Shown: positions 14,831-22,929 of the stretch, piece after piece | How positions within the stretch are numbered: the stretch's first letter is position 1 | How the letters are laid out: the number at the start of each line of letters is the position of its first letter | Source of the DNA: Oceaniferula marina | GTDB taxonomy: Bacteria > Verrucomicrobiota > Verrucomicrobiia > Verrucomicrobiales > Akkermansiaceae | DNA length: 64,000 nt | Direction of reading: 5' to 3' | Assembly: GCF_013391475.1 (NCBI RefSeq) | Contig: NZ_JACBAZ010000001.1 | Location: 124,001 to 188,000 of the forward strand | Made by a program: the position numbers and the translations under genes | The notes under the pieces: generated by a model | Seen by the model: only the letters and a program-made list of their open reading frames with translations | Told to the model about the DNA's origin: nothing | Database searches by the model: none

Positions 14831-16267
14831 GTGGAGCACTGTCTTAGTTTGCATAGTCTTGGGATGATGACTCAAGGCTTGGATATGAATCAGATGAATG
14901 AGAGTTTGGATATTGAGGAGGTGGTGAATCGTCAACGGAGGTATTTCTCCGGGGGAGGCACCCGGGATCTGGATACGCGCTTGGAGGCATTGTCCCGGGT
15001 GGAGCATTATCTACAGGGTCACCGTCAGGAATTATTAGATTGTTTGGCTGAAGACCTTGGTAAGCCGGCAATGGAGGCTTACCTTGCCGAGTATCATTTT
15101 TTATTGCAGGAAATCCGTTTGATCCGAGGTTCTCTGAAAAGCTGGCTTCGAGCGAAGAAGGTGAAGAGTCCATTGTATTTTCAACCCTGCAAAAGCCGAA
15201 TCGTTTACGAACCTCTCGGGGTGACTCTGGTTGTAGGTCCATGGAATTATCCGGTTCAACTCTCGTTGAGCCCCTTGCTGGCATCGATCGCCGCTGGCAA
15301 CACGGTGGTATTGAAGCCCTCGGAGGTATCCTCGGCTAGTGAGACGTTTTTGTTGGACTTGGTGGATGCGTGTTTTGATCCCGGGCATGTCTCGGCGGTT
15401 GCAGGAGGTCCTGATGTTGCTTCTGCCTTGTTGGGTCAGTGTTTTGATTTTGTCTTTTTTACCGGGAGCACTTCGATCGGGAGAGTGGTGGCTCGGAAGG
15501 CTGCTGAACATTTGACCCCCAGTATTCTGGAGCTAGGTGGAAAGTGTCCTGCAGTGGTTGATGCTTCTGCGGATTTGGAAACTGCGGCCCGCCGAATTCT
15601 TGCAGGCAAAATGTTTAATGCCGGGCAGACCTGTTTTGCTCCGGACTTTGTCTTGGTGCATCATGATGTCCGGAGTGAACTGTTGGAGTGGATGCGCCGG
15701 ATTCTGGACGAAGTGCCATGGGCCGAGGAAATGACCCGAATCATCAATCGCCACCATTACCAGAGGATTGAGGGATACCTCGAGGCCTATCAGGGCGAGG
15801 TCATGACGTCGTTTGACGATGATCCGGAAACCTTGCGGCTCGCCCCCCGGATCTTACCTGATGCCAGGTGGGAGGATTTGGTGATGCAAGAGGAGATTTT
15901 TGGCCCGGTCTTGCCGGTGCTGACCTACGAGGACGAGTCTTCATTATGCGGATGTTTACGCGATAGGTCATCGCCTCTGGCATTGTATTTGTTCAGCAAG
16001 GATGAGGCCTGGGTTCAGAGGCTGATAGCTGAAACTCGCTCTGGCGGCGTTTGTGTGAATGATACAATGAAGCAAGGGAGCAGCCTGAGCTTGCCCTTCG
16101 GTGGTGTTGGGGAAAGCGGCTACGGTCGCTACCGGGGTCGGGCAGGAGTGCTTGCTCTCTCGAATCAACGGGCGGTGGTGGAACGTCCGGCAAAGGGGCC
16201 GGCCTGGGCCGAGTTGATGCCACCATACGGCAAGCGCTTCGAATGGGTTAAGAAGTGGCTGCGTTGA
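14831..16267 (+). CDS. aldH: Aldehyde dehydrogenase, probable carotenoid-aldehyde dehydrogenase
   Basis: Up to 478 residues. The first ATG (14831) is only 35 nt from the divergent crtP start; ATGs at 14864, 14885 or 14894 give a more normal N-terminus and room for a promoter. Class 3-type ALDH: GPWNYPVQLSLSPL, GNTVVLKPSE, FTGSTSIGR, catalytic Glu in LELGGKCP, catalytic Cys in FNAGQTCFAPD and the EEIFGPVLPV block. Its C-terminal SLPFGGVGESGYGRY is typical of fatty-aldehyde enzymes. In S. aureus, AldH turns the CrtP product, 4,4'-diaponeurosporenal, into the carboxylic acid used by CrtQ. Divergent placement next to crtP-crtQ-crtO supports that role. The 3' end overlaps the convergent SRPBCC gene by 20 nt. 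Confidence 0.88.
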   Translation: MEHCLSLHSLGMMTQGLDMNQMNESLDIEEVVNRQRRYFSGGGTRDLDTRLEALSRVEHYLQGHRQELLDCLAEDLGKPAMEAYLAEYHFLLQEIRLIRGSLKSWLRAKKVKSPLYFQPCKSRIVYEPLGVTLVVGPWNYPVQLSLSPLLASIAAGNTVVLKPSEVSSASETFLLDLVDACFDPGHVSAVAGGPDVASALLGQCFDFVFFTGSTSIGRVVARKAAEHLTPSILELGGKCPAVVDASADLETAARRILAGKMFNAGQTCFAPDFVLVHHDVRSELLEWMRRILDEVPWAEEMTRIINRHHYQRIEGYLEAYQGEVMTSFDDDPETLRLAPRILPDARWEDLVMQEEIFGPVLPVLTYEDESSLCGCLRDRSSPLALYLFSKDEAWVQRLIAETRSGGVCVNDTMKQGSSLSLPFGGVGESGYGRYRGRAGVLALSNQRAVVERPAKGPAWAELMPPYGKRFEWVKKWLR

Positions 16268-16709
16268 AAATCTCATCACAAAGTCGGGCACGTTCATCGA
16301 AGATGTGCTGGAGCTGTTGTTTTACATAAAGCTTGTGAACGAGTTTGCCGAGTGGGCCGAAGGGCATGGCGTAGTTGACTTCATCACTCATCAGGACGCC
16401 GCCATCTTGTTCTTTGAATTTGTGGCAGTGATGCCAAACCTTGTAGGGGCCAAGCCTCTGGTCGTCGATAAATGAATCCATGGGGACGACCTGGGTGATC
16501 TCAGTCATCCAGCTAAGCCACACCATCGGAGCTACTTTGATTTTGTAAGTAATAATTTGTCCCGGGTGCATCTGCTCGGACTGCAAGTGGGTGATTTTGA
16601 ATCCAACGGATTTCGGGGTAAGTCGATCGAGGTTGCGCGGGGATGAAAAAAAGCTCCACGCTTGTTCAAGATGGCAGTTGAGCCACTGTTGTCGATAGAG
16701 GTGATACAT
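16248..16709 (-). CDS. SRPBCC (START-like) family protein
   Basis: From ATG 16709 the protein is about 153 residues, a normal length for this fold; an open frame upstream to 16793 is low-quality. It begins MYHLYRQQWLNCHLEQAWSF and has FFSSPRNLDRLTP, then GFKITHL, strands through VAPMVWLSWMTEITQV, and the late block DEVNYAMPFGPLGKLVHKLY. This pattern matches the COG4276-type SRPBCC proteins that often accompany photolyase and carotenoid genes. The fold makes a hydrophobic ligand cavity; no catalytic residues can be named. Convergent with the aldH gene, overlapping by 20 nt at the 3' ends. Confidence 0.8.
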   Translation of the reverse strand: MYHLYRQQWLNCHLEQAWSFFSSPRNLDRLTPKSVGFKITHLQSEQMHPGQIITYKIKVAPMVWLSWMTEITQVVPMDSFIDDQRLGPYKVWHHCHKFKEQDGGVLMSDEVNYAMPFGPLGKLVHKLYVKQQLQHIFDERARLCDEIFNAATS

Positions 16710-16893
16710 GGATTTAATTATCGGGGATAATGGAATAAAGGTGCAGCAAGTCCTGAGGTATGCAAGCTGGGATCGGGACAAGGTGGCAAGCATGCTTGGT
16801 GCCTACTGGCTGGCTGGAAGTGGATTCCTATAGGATAGTGCTTGCCTAGCGGGGCGCTGGCTCGTATTTCCATGGGTCTCAGCCCATTCACTT

Positions 16894-17925
16894 ATGATGC
16901 ACTTAAGCCTAGATGATATAGTCGGCCTCACCGGAGGAACCTTGATCCGATCAGGAAACACAACGGTATTCAAAGGAATGGCCGCATTGGATGAGGCCGG
17001 GGAAGACGAGGTCTCATTTCTAGGTAATGAGAAATACTATCAGGATTTTATCAACACCAGCGCGGGCGTGGTATTGATTCCCGCCGGGGTTCCCGAATAC
17101 CCGGAAGGGGCGGCATTGATTGAAGTGGAGAATCCGACCTTGGTATTTGGTGAGGTCATCAAGCATTTTGTGTCTTCGGCTTCAGCTTTTTCCCCTGGGG
17201 TGCATCCCACTGCCTATGTCGCCGAGGGCGTTTCTTTTGATCCTGATCAAGTGAGCGTCAAGGCGGGTGCTGTGATTGAGCACGGCGTTTCCATTGGTGA
17301 CGGAACGGAAATCGGTTGTGGCGTCGTTATTGGTGCCGGTGTGGAAATCGGAGAAAACTGCCTGTTGCATGCCAACTGCACGGTGCGGGAGCGCTGCGTG
17401 TTGAAGGACCAAGTGGTTTTGCAACCTGGTTGCGTCATCGGATCCGATGGATACGGATACCAATTGGTCGACGGCAGACATGAAAAGATCGACCAGGTTG
17501 GGATTGTGGTTTTGGAAAAGGATGTCGAAATTGGAGCCAACAGCACGATCGACCGAGCCCGGTTTGGAAAAACCATCATCGGAGAAGGTTGTAAAATTGA
17601 TAATCAGGTGCAAATCGGGCACAATGTGCGCATGGGCAAACATTGCCTGATTGTTTCCCAGGTGGGGATCTCAGGTAGCACGCAGGTGGGGAATTACGTG
17701 ACGATGGCCGGTCAGGCCGGGGCGGCCGGGCATCTTAAAATTGGAGATAAGGCTACCCTGACGGGGCGGACCGGGGCGATCAAGGATCTGGATGGCGGTG
17801 TGGTCTACATGGGGATGCCCGCTCGGCCCATGAGGGAAGAGCTCAAAAAACAGGCCAATCTTGCCCGTCTGCCGAAGCTGATTGCCGAGGTGAAGGAATT
17901 AAAGAAAAAGCTCGCTGAAGAATAA
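16894..17925 (+). CDS. lpxD: UDP-3-O-acylglucosamine N-acyltransferase
   Basis: The protein has 343 residues, as expected for LpxD, which adds the second hydroxyacyl chain in lipid A synthesis. The N-terminal uridine-binding domain has FKGMAALDEAGEDEVSFLGN and the ALIEVENPTLVFGEV block. A left-handed beta helix of hexapeptide repeats fills about 105-310. The catalytic His is in IGHNVRMGKH and a second His in QAGAAGHLKIGD. A C-terminal helix ends KELKKKLAEE. The gene stands alone: no lpxA, fabZ or bamA is next to it. A short hairpin (ATGGG...CCCAT, 16872-16887) lies 7 nt before the start and could cover the ribosome site. Shows that the organism makes lipid A and has an outer membrane. Confidence 0.97.
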   Translation: MMHLSLDDIVGLTGGTLIRSGNTTVFKGMAALDEAGEDEVSFLGNEKYYQDFINTSAGVVLIPAGVPEYPEGAALIEVENPTLVFGEVIKHFVSSASAFSPGVHPTAYVAEGVSFDPDQVSVKAGAVIEHGVSIGDGTEIGCGVVIGAGVEIGENCLLHANCTVRERCVLKDQVVLQPGCVIGSDGYGYQLVDGRHEKIDQVGIVVLEKDVEIGANSTIDRARFGKTIIGEGCKIDNQVQIGHNVRMGKHCLIVSQVGISGSTQVGNYVTMAGQAGAAGHLKIGDKATLTGRTGAIKDLDGGVVYMGMPARPMREELKKQANLARLPKLIAEVKELKKKLAEE

Positions 17926-18073
17926 GGGATCGATCCCCGGAGACGCCCGCATTGTCATCAGACGAGGCACTTATCGGGCTGCTGTCTGCAATTCTTCATT
18001 TTCTAGGTGGACTCGCCGGGGATTTCGGTGCAGAAAACCTCTGCCCAATTCTAATAATCGAGGCATTTTTAAA

Positions 18074-18493
18074 ATGGATATTCAAATTGCTACTCTTTGT
18101 GACTTCGCTGCCGACTACAACGGCAAGATGGTTCTTTCCGGAACTTTTGACACTCTCGCAGCCCAGGCATTGCCCGTGGTTCACCCACAGTGCTGTCTTG
18201 CTCTTCGCCTTTGCATTACCCCTGAGGACAACGGCCAACACAAGTTTTCTGTAAACATCATCGATGCCGATGGAAACTCACTTGATAAAAACATGCCGAT
18301 CGACGCCGATATGCCTGTTGAGTTGCCTGATAACGTGCCCTTTATGACGCGTAACCTGGTGCTGAACCTGCAGGGACTCAAGTTCCCTGAGGACGGATTC
18401 TACTCCATCGATATCAGCATCGATGACGAGCTTGTGCAGCGACTGCCATTGCGCATTGTCAAAGTAGACCAACAGCAGGGACAACCAGCCTAA
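18074..18493 (+). CDS. Small conserved protein, resembles DUF6941
   Basis: The protein has 139 residues. It opens with IATLCDFAADYNGKMVLSG then FDTL, the pattern I associate with DUF6941: an 'alert to CDF, gains a G' beta-rich fold of unknown role. It has no signal peptide, membrane helix or catalytic motif. The C-terminal half is amphipathic strands (GFYSIDISIDDELVQRLPL) and a Gln-rich tail. It is 148 nt after lpxD and 15 nt before the SDR gene, so it may be cotranscribed with the SDR. Family assignment is from memory and moderate; function unknown. Confidence 0.75.
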   Translation: MDIQIATLCDFAADYNGKMVLSGTFDTLAAQALPVVHPQCCLALRLCITPEDNGQHKFSVNIIDADGNSLDKNMPIDADMPVELPDNVPFMTRNLVLNLQGLKFPEDGFYSIDISIDDELVQRLPLRIVKVDQQQGQPA

Positions 18494-18508
18494 GCTGCTA
18501 ATTTCAAT

Positions 18509-19330
18509 ATGACTGCCCCTGTAACCTCGCCATCGGCCGATCTGGCTTACCAATGTGCTCTGGTTACAGGTGCGTCGTCGGGGCTCGGCGTGGAATACGC
18601 CCGCCAGCTTGCCCCGGCATGTGAATCAATGATCCTCGTGGCCCGCCGCGAGGATCTTTTGCATCAATTGGCTGAGGATTTGCGTCAGTGCTGGCCCGGC
18701 CTGGTGGTGCATTGTTTGAATGTGGATTTGACGCTTGAGGCGGATCGGCATTCCTTATTCGCGTGGATGGAACAGAAAAAACTGGTTCCAGATTTGTTGG
18801 TGAACAATGCCGGCATGGGGGATTATGGTGAGTTTTCTTCTGCCGAATGGCCGAAGCTTGATGCCATGTTGCAGGTAAACGTAACCGCCTTGACCCACCT
18901 TTGCCACGGGGTGCTTCCGGCGATGATTGCGAGTGGTCGGGGCAATATCATCAATGTCAGTTCTCTGGCGAGTGCCTTGCCAATTCCCGATTTTACGGTT
19001 TATGCCGCGACCAAGGCTTATGTCACAAGCTTTTCGGAAGCCCTGCGTATGGAGTTGCGGGATTTTGATATCCCGGTTTTAGCGGTATGTCCCGGACCGG
19101 TGCATACTGGTTTTGGTAAAGTGGCGATGCGGATGACGGACGCCGATGGCATTCCGTCACGGGAGGGGTTTTACACCGAGCCTGAGGTGGTGGTTGCGGA
19201 GTCGATCCGAGCTCTTCGAGCGGATAAAGCACGGGTCTATCCAGGGTGGAAAATCGCCTTGTTGGCTGCCGGTATTTCCATACTACCCATGGCTGTCATT
19301 CGAGCTGTGCAGATCGGGCGGCGATCTTAA
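18509..19330 (+). CDS. Short-chain dehydrogenase/reductase
   Basis: The protein has 273 residues. Classical SDR features are all present: cofactor motif TGASSGLG near residue 22, ARREDLL after the second strand (favouring NADP), LLVNNAGMGDYG, the Ser in INVSSLASALP, and the catalytic YAATK. PGPVHTGF follows as the usual loop. A hydrophobic C-terminal tail (about 245-270) suggests loose membrane attachment, as in SDRs acting on lipids or retinol-like substrates. It lies 15 nt downstream of the DUF6941-like gene. The substrate cannot be told from the sequence. Confidence 0.92.
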   Translation: MTAPVTSPSADLAYQCALVTGASSGLGVEYARQLAPACESMILVARREDLLHQLAEDLRQCWPGLVVHCLNVDLTLEADRHSLFAWMEQKKLVPDLLVNNAGMGDYGEFSSAEWPKLDAMLQVNVTALTHLCHGVLPAMIASGRGNIINVSSLASALPIPDFTVYAATKAYVTSFSEALRMELRDFDIPVLAVCPGPVHTGFGKVAMRMTDADGIPSREGFYTEPEVVVAESIRALRADKARVYPGWKIALLAAGISILPMAVIRAVQIGRRS

Positions 19331-19427
19331 TACAAAGGGGCTCGACAATTGGAAGCGCTCTGCCTAGAGAGGCTCCGAACGTCACACCAGCGATGTGTGA
19401 AGAACTTGAAGCTTCATTGATTTTGCC

Positions 19428-20021
19428 ATGCTTTTTTATTGGGACATTGCGGGGGTTTTTATTTTTGCCATTTCCGGGGCGTTGGCCGGACGTCAGAAAA
19501 GTATGGATTTTTGGGGGATCTATATCATGGCGCTGGTAACGTCATGTGGAGGAGGCACCTTGCGCAGTATCTTGATTGGTGACGTTCCTCCGTTTTTATT
19601 CACCCAGCCTGTGTACCTTATCGTTGCTGCAGTAGGAACCTTGTTTGCTCGATTTTTTCCCTCTCTTTGGGATATGTTTAGTCGTGAGGTTTCTGTGTTG
19701 GATGCCTTGGGGCTGGGAATCTTTGTGTGTATTGGGACGGACATCGCTCTGGATCATGGCTTATCCTGGTGGGCGGCTGCAGGTTTGGGCGTGATCACAG
19801 CCACTTTTGGTGGCGTGATTCGGGATGTCTTGCGGAATGAGGTCCCTTTGATTTTCCGAAAAGAAATCTACGCCACCGCAGCTCTTGGCGGCAGTTTGTT
19901 GCTGATGGGCTTGCAATCGGTCGGCTTAGGTCAGCAGTGGTGTATTGCCATTGCCACCGTGGCAACCGCGGTGGTTCGCTTGCTGGCGATTCGTTACGCC
20001 ATCAATCAATCGTCTTCGTAA
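19428..20021 (+). CDS. TRIC/UPF0126 (YicG-like) membrane protein
   Basis: The protein has 197 residues with seven hydrophobic helices and no signal peptide. It consists of two similar halves, each with a Gly-rich signature: SGALAGRQKSMDFWG then TSCGGGTLRSILIGDVPP in the first half; LGLGIFVCIGTDIA then ATFGGVIRDVLRNEVPLIF in the second. That is the diagnostic repeat of the bacterial TRIC/UPF0126 family, homotrimeric monovalent-cation channels in the inner membrane. The gene has 97 nt before it and stands alone. The ion or metabolite carried here is not predictable. Confidence 0.93.
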   Translation: MLFYWDIAGVFIFAISGALAGRQKSMDFWGIYIMALVTSCGGGTLRSILIGDVPPFLFTQPVYLIVAAVGTLFARFFPSLWDMFSREVSVLDALGLGIFVCIGTDIALDHGLSWWAAAGLGVITATFGGVIRDVLRNEVPLIFRKEIYATAALGGSLLLMGLQSVGLGQQWCIAIATVATAVVRLLAIRYAINQSSS

Positions 20022-20096
20022 AAGCAAGAAATGCGTGGGGTCTAGCAGGCTGGACCTTGCGCATTCAGGGTGTCATGGCATAGGCTCATCGGCACT

Positions 20097-20999
20097 ATGT
20101 ACATAAAAACGATGATTGCCGTGACCTCGGGACTTGCATTGCTTTGTTTTCCCTCGTGTAAGAAGACCTCAACGGGTCAGGGCGGAGCGGCGCCCGAAGT
20201 TGAAGAAAAAGACCAGAGTTATGTTTTGTATAAGGAAGGGTATTCCTTGCCGGTGGGCACGGTGATTACGGAATCCAGCGTGAACATGATGAAGGATGCT
20301 CGGCTGGAAGTTGCTATGATGGGGCAAGTGAGCAAGGGAACCATGGAGAGCAAAGGTGAAACGGTCGAGGTTACGACTTATGACAGTGAGAGCCAGCGCA
20401 CCTTGTTTTTCGAGAAAGATCAGGAGATCAAAAAGTCTGAAATGGATGGGAAAGAGGAACCGGAGCAAACTTTGACCAAGCCCATGCAGGGGAAATCTGT
20501 GGTGCTTTCGAAGGATGATCAGGGAGTTTGGTCGGCGAAGCTGAAAGAGGGCGAGCCAACTGAAGAAATACAGAAGAAAATAGACAAGCTGGTAAAGTCA
20601 CAGAACACCGAAGAAGGAGCCGAGATGTATGGTGCGGCTCCTCGCAAAATTGGAGACACCTGGGAAGTGGATATCGCAAAACTGTCGGCGTTTGATGTTG
20701 CCGATGGCGATTCCGAGGGAACCATTAAGCTTACGTTTCAATCGGTTGAAGAATTCGAAGGGATGCGTTGTGCCGTCTTGAGTGCAGACTTGGAGATGGT
20801 TTCCGAGCTGGACCAGGGGATGAAAATGAAGTTGAAGGGCACGGTCACCGTTCTGCGTTCACTGGATTACTTTGAAGACCTCAAAATGAAGGTCGAAGCG
20901 GATGTGAAGCTTACAGGTGCAATCGGCAATGGGGCTGGATCGGTCAAGATGACAGGTAAGATGGTAGCCGATGGAAAGAAAATGCTGAAACTTCCTTAG
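20097..20999 (+). CDS. Predicted lipoprotein of unknown function
   Basis: From ATG 20097 the protein is about 300 residues; an in-frame ATG nine codons upstream (20070) is less likely because it lengthens the signal peptide. The signal peptide MIAVTSGLALLCFPSC ends in a plausible lipobox Cys. The mature part is charged and soluble, with long amphipathic beta strands (GTIKLTFQSVEEFEGMRC, LKGTVTVLRSLDY). Methionine content is unusually high (MMKDARLEVAMMGQ, KPMQGKS). No named domain recognised. It likely sits in the periplasm on the outer membrane. Monocistronic, convergent with purU. Confidence 0.8.
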   Translation: MYIKTMIAVTSGLALLCFPSCKKTSTGQGGAAPEVEEKDQSYVLYKEGYSLPVGTVITESSVNMMKDARLEVAMMGQVSKGTMESKGETVEVTTYDSESQRTLFFEKDQEIKKSEMDGKEEPEQTLTKPMQGKSVVLSKDDQGVWSAKLKEGEPTEEIQKKIDKLVKSQNTEEGAEMYGAAPRKIGDTWEVDIAKLSAFDVADGDSEGTIKLTFQSVEEFEGMRCAVLSADLEMVSELDQGMKMKLKGTVTVLRSLDYFEDLKMKVEADVKLTGAIGNGAGSVKMTGKMVADGKKMLKLP

Positions 21000-21057
21000 A
21001 TCGTATCGTCAGCCAGATCATCGACCTCTTCCGGGACATCGTTCCGTTTATTCCGGT

Positions 21058-21918
21058 TTAATCCGGAAAGACAATCGCCCGGTTGCGGTGGATGATCGTT
21101 CGGTCGTTGACGTGGTAGCGGATCCCTCGAGCCAGCGCGATACGTTCGCAATCACGCCCGAGACGCATCAGGTCCTGAGGCGTGTGAAAGTGTTGAACCC
21201 GCTTGACCTCTTGCTCAATAATCGGGCCGGCATCGAGCTCGCTGGTCACGTAATGGCAGGTGGCTCCGATCAGCTTGACCCCGCGCTCGTAGGCTTGACG
21301 GTAGGGGTTGGCTCCGATGAACGCGGGAAGAAAGGAATGGTGGATGTTGATGATTTTTCCTCCAAGTTCCTGACAAAACCAGTCGGGAAGGATCTGCATG
21401 AAGCGGGCAAGCACCGTGAGTTCCACTTGTTCGTCGATGAGAATTTGGCGGATCTGTTGGAACCCGGCTTCTTTCTTTGTGGCGTCGCCGTCCATGTCGA
21501 CCAGATGGAAGGGGACTTCCGCTTTTTCTGCGATGCTTTGGCAGGTGTCACGGTTGCCGATGATTGAGGTGATTTCGACGGGCATTTCCCCAAGTTGGGT
21601 GCGCCAGAGGATTTCATTGAGGCAGTGGTTGGTGTTGGTCACCAGCACAGCCGTGCGCATTTTATACGGGTAGTGACGGAAATCCCAGTTGGCTGAAAGA
21701 GATTTTCCCAAGGTGCGAAAGCCACTGATGAAGTCCTCGGTATCTACGGTCAGGTCGCTGGTATCAATTTCCACCCGGGCAAAAAATTTGCCATATTGTT
21801 CATCGGTGAATTGGGAAAGCTCAATCAAGTTGCCGGCGTAATCTGCGATATACGATGCAATTTTGGCGACGATCCCGTGTTGGTCCGGGCAATCGATTTT
21901 AAGAATCAGACCTTTCAT
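21058..21918 (-). CDS. purU: Formyltetrahydrofolate deformylase
   Basis: The protein has 286 residues, normal for PurU, which hydrolyses 10-formyl-THF to formate and THF. The N-terminal ACT domain (about 1-85) begins LKIDCPDQHGIVAKIA. The C-terminal formyltransferase-like domain has ITSIIGNRDTCQ, PFHLVDMDGDATKK, ARFMQILPDWF, INIHHSFLPAFIGANPY and the catalytic HYVTSELDAGPII. It is separated by 65 nt from lipB upstream on the same strand. Known also as a step of aerobic C1-unit oxidation (it is part of chloromethane loci), so it could drain formyl units from the methyl-transfer cluster at 46082-61755, though it is 25 kb away. Confidence 0.96.
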   Translation of the reverse strand: MKGLILKIDCPDQHGIVAKIASYIADYAGNLIELSQFTDEQYGKFFARVEIDTSDLTVDTEDFISGFRTLGKSLSANWDFRHYPYKMRTAVLVTNTNHCLNEILWRTQLGEMPVEITSIIGNRDTCQSIAEKAEVPFHLVDMDGDATKKEAGFQQIRQILIDEQVELTVLARFMQILPDWFCQELGGKIINIHHSFLPAFIGANPYRQAYERGVKLIGATCHYVTSELDAGPIIEQEVKRVQHFHTPQDLMRLGRDCERIALARGIRYHVNDRTIIHRNRAIVFPD

Positions 21919-21983
21919 GGCAGACGCTGATATAGCGGATCGGATGCGCGAAGCAATGCTTTAGCCTGTCACGATCTAATCGA

Positions 21984-22652
21984 TCACTTCGTCGCGGACG
22001 TTTCTCTGGCTTGCTGCATTTCTGCCAGAACCGACTCCAAATGCGGGAGAAGCTTGTCTGCAAATGCCCGAACATCGACATCGGTGCCGCATTCATTTTC
22101 CAAACAGGTCATTTGTACGCCATCGATTCCACATGGCGTGATGGCAAAAAATCCGTTCAGGCTTTCACGGGTGATATTGATGGCGTAGCCGTGCAGGGCA
22201 ATCCACTTGCGCACACCAACTCCGATGGACGCCAGCTTACGGTTTTCGACCCAGACACCGGTCAGCCCCTCGCGTCGCCCTGCCACCACATTAAACTCGG
22301 AACACGTCCGGATCAGCGCTTCTTCGAGCCCCCGGATGTAAGCATGCAAATCGTTGCCCAGTGGGTGCAGGTCGATGATCGGGTAACCTGTCAGTTGGCC
22401 GGGGCCATGGTAGGTGGCCTGGCCGCCTCGACTGATTTCAACAACCGGGTGGGGGAGATGGGATGTTTGATTCCCCAGTGAAGACCGGTCACGCGTGCGG
22501 CCGATGGTGTAGACCGGGCTGTGTTCCAGATTCAGCAGTTGATTGCCGGTTTTACCATCGATGATGTTCTGGACACACTGGTTTTGGAGATCGAGCCCTT
22601 GTTGGTAATCGATGTTTTGTCCAAGCCACTGGTGTTGCAAACGCATACCCAT
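21984..22652 (-). CDS. lipB: Lipoyl(octanoyl) transferase
   Basis: The protein has 222 residues, standard for LipB, which moves octanoate from acyl carrier protein to lipoyl domains. It shows the family signature EISRGGQATYHGPGQLTGYP near 90-110, the catalytic Lys in NRKLASIGVGVRKW, and the catalytic Cys in FFAITPCGIDG. HGYAINI links them. A lipA gene is not in the window. It may be cotranscribed with purU (65-nt gap). Start ATG at 22652; a second Met two codons later is also possible. Confidence 0.96.
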   Translation of the reverse strand: MGMRLQHQWLGQNIDYQQGLDLQNQCVQNIIDGKTGNQLLNLEHSPVYTIGRTRDRSSLGNQTSHLPHPVVEISRGGQATYHGPGQLTGYPIIDLHPLGNDLHAYIRGLEEALIRTCSEFNVVAGRREGLTGVWVENRKLASIGVGVRKWIALHGYAINITRESLNGFFAITPCGIDGVQMTCLENECGTDVDVRAFADKLLPHLESVLAEMQQARETSATK

Positions 22653-22759
22653 GCCTACTTGTGATTGTCGCCGTGCGCAAGAGCCGAGTGTGTTCGCCCC
22701 ACGGGTGGGGGGTCATCTGGGTTAGCTAATTGTTTCACTTTTCTTAAGTGCTGATATAT

Positions 22760-22802
22760 ACAATATATGCTATATGTTTGCCTGTATAATACAACATATG
22801 CT
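22760..22802. repeat. Two near-identical 12-mers in the AT-rich region before smc
   Basis: ACAATATATGCT (22760-22771) and ACAACATATGCT (22791-22802) differ at one base and are offset by 31 bp, three helical turns. Between them lies TATAAT at 22785-22790, a perfect -10 hexamer though without a good -35. The stretch is far more AT-rich than its surroundings. It probably holds the smc promoter and perhaps an operator. Confidence 0.4.
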
Positions 22803-22929
22803 GTTTTTGATCGATTTCACTTGGTCGCTGTCTGTTCTTGACTATAGTGGTTTAGCGCGAGACGTCATGTCCAGACATCGACGTCCCGCCTTCCCCCTCG
22901 TTAATAATCCCTGAACTCTGATCCACGTT

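Noticed and set aside
21058-21918. purU as part of the methyl-transfer operon
   Set aside because: It could act downstream in the pathway, but it is 25 kb away beside lipB and is common as a housekeeping gene.
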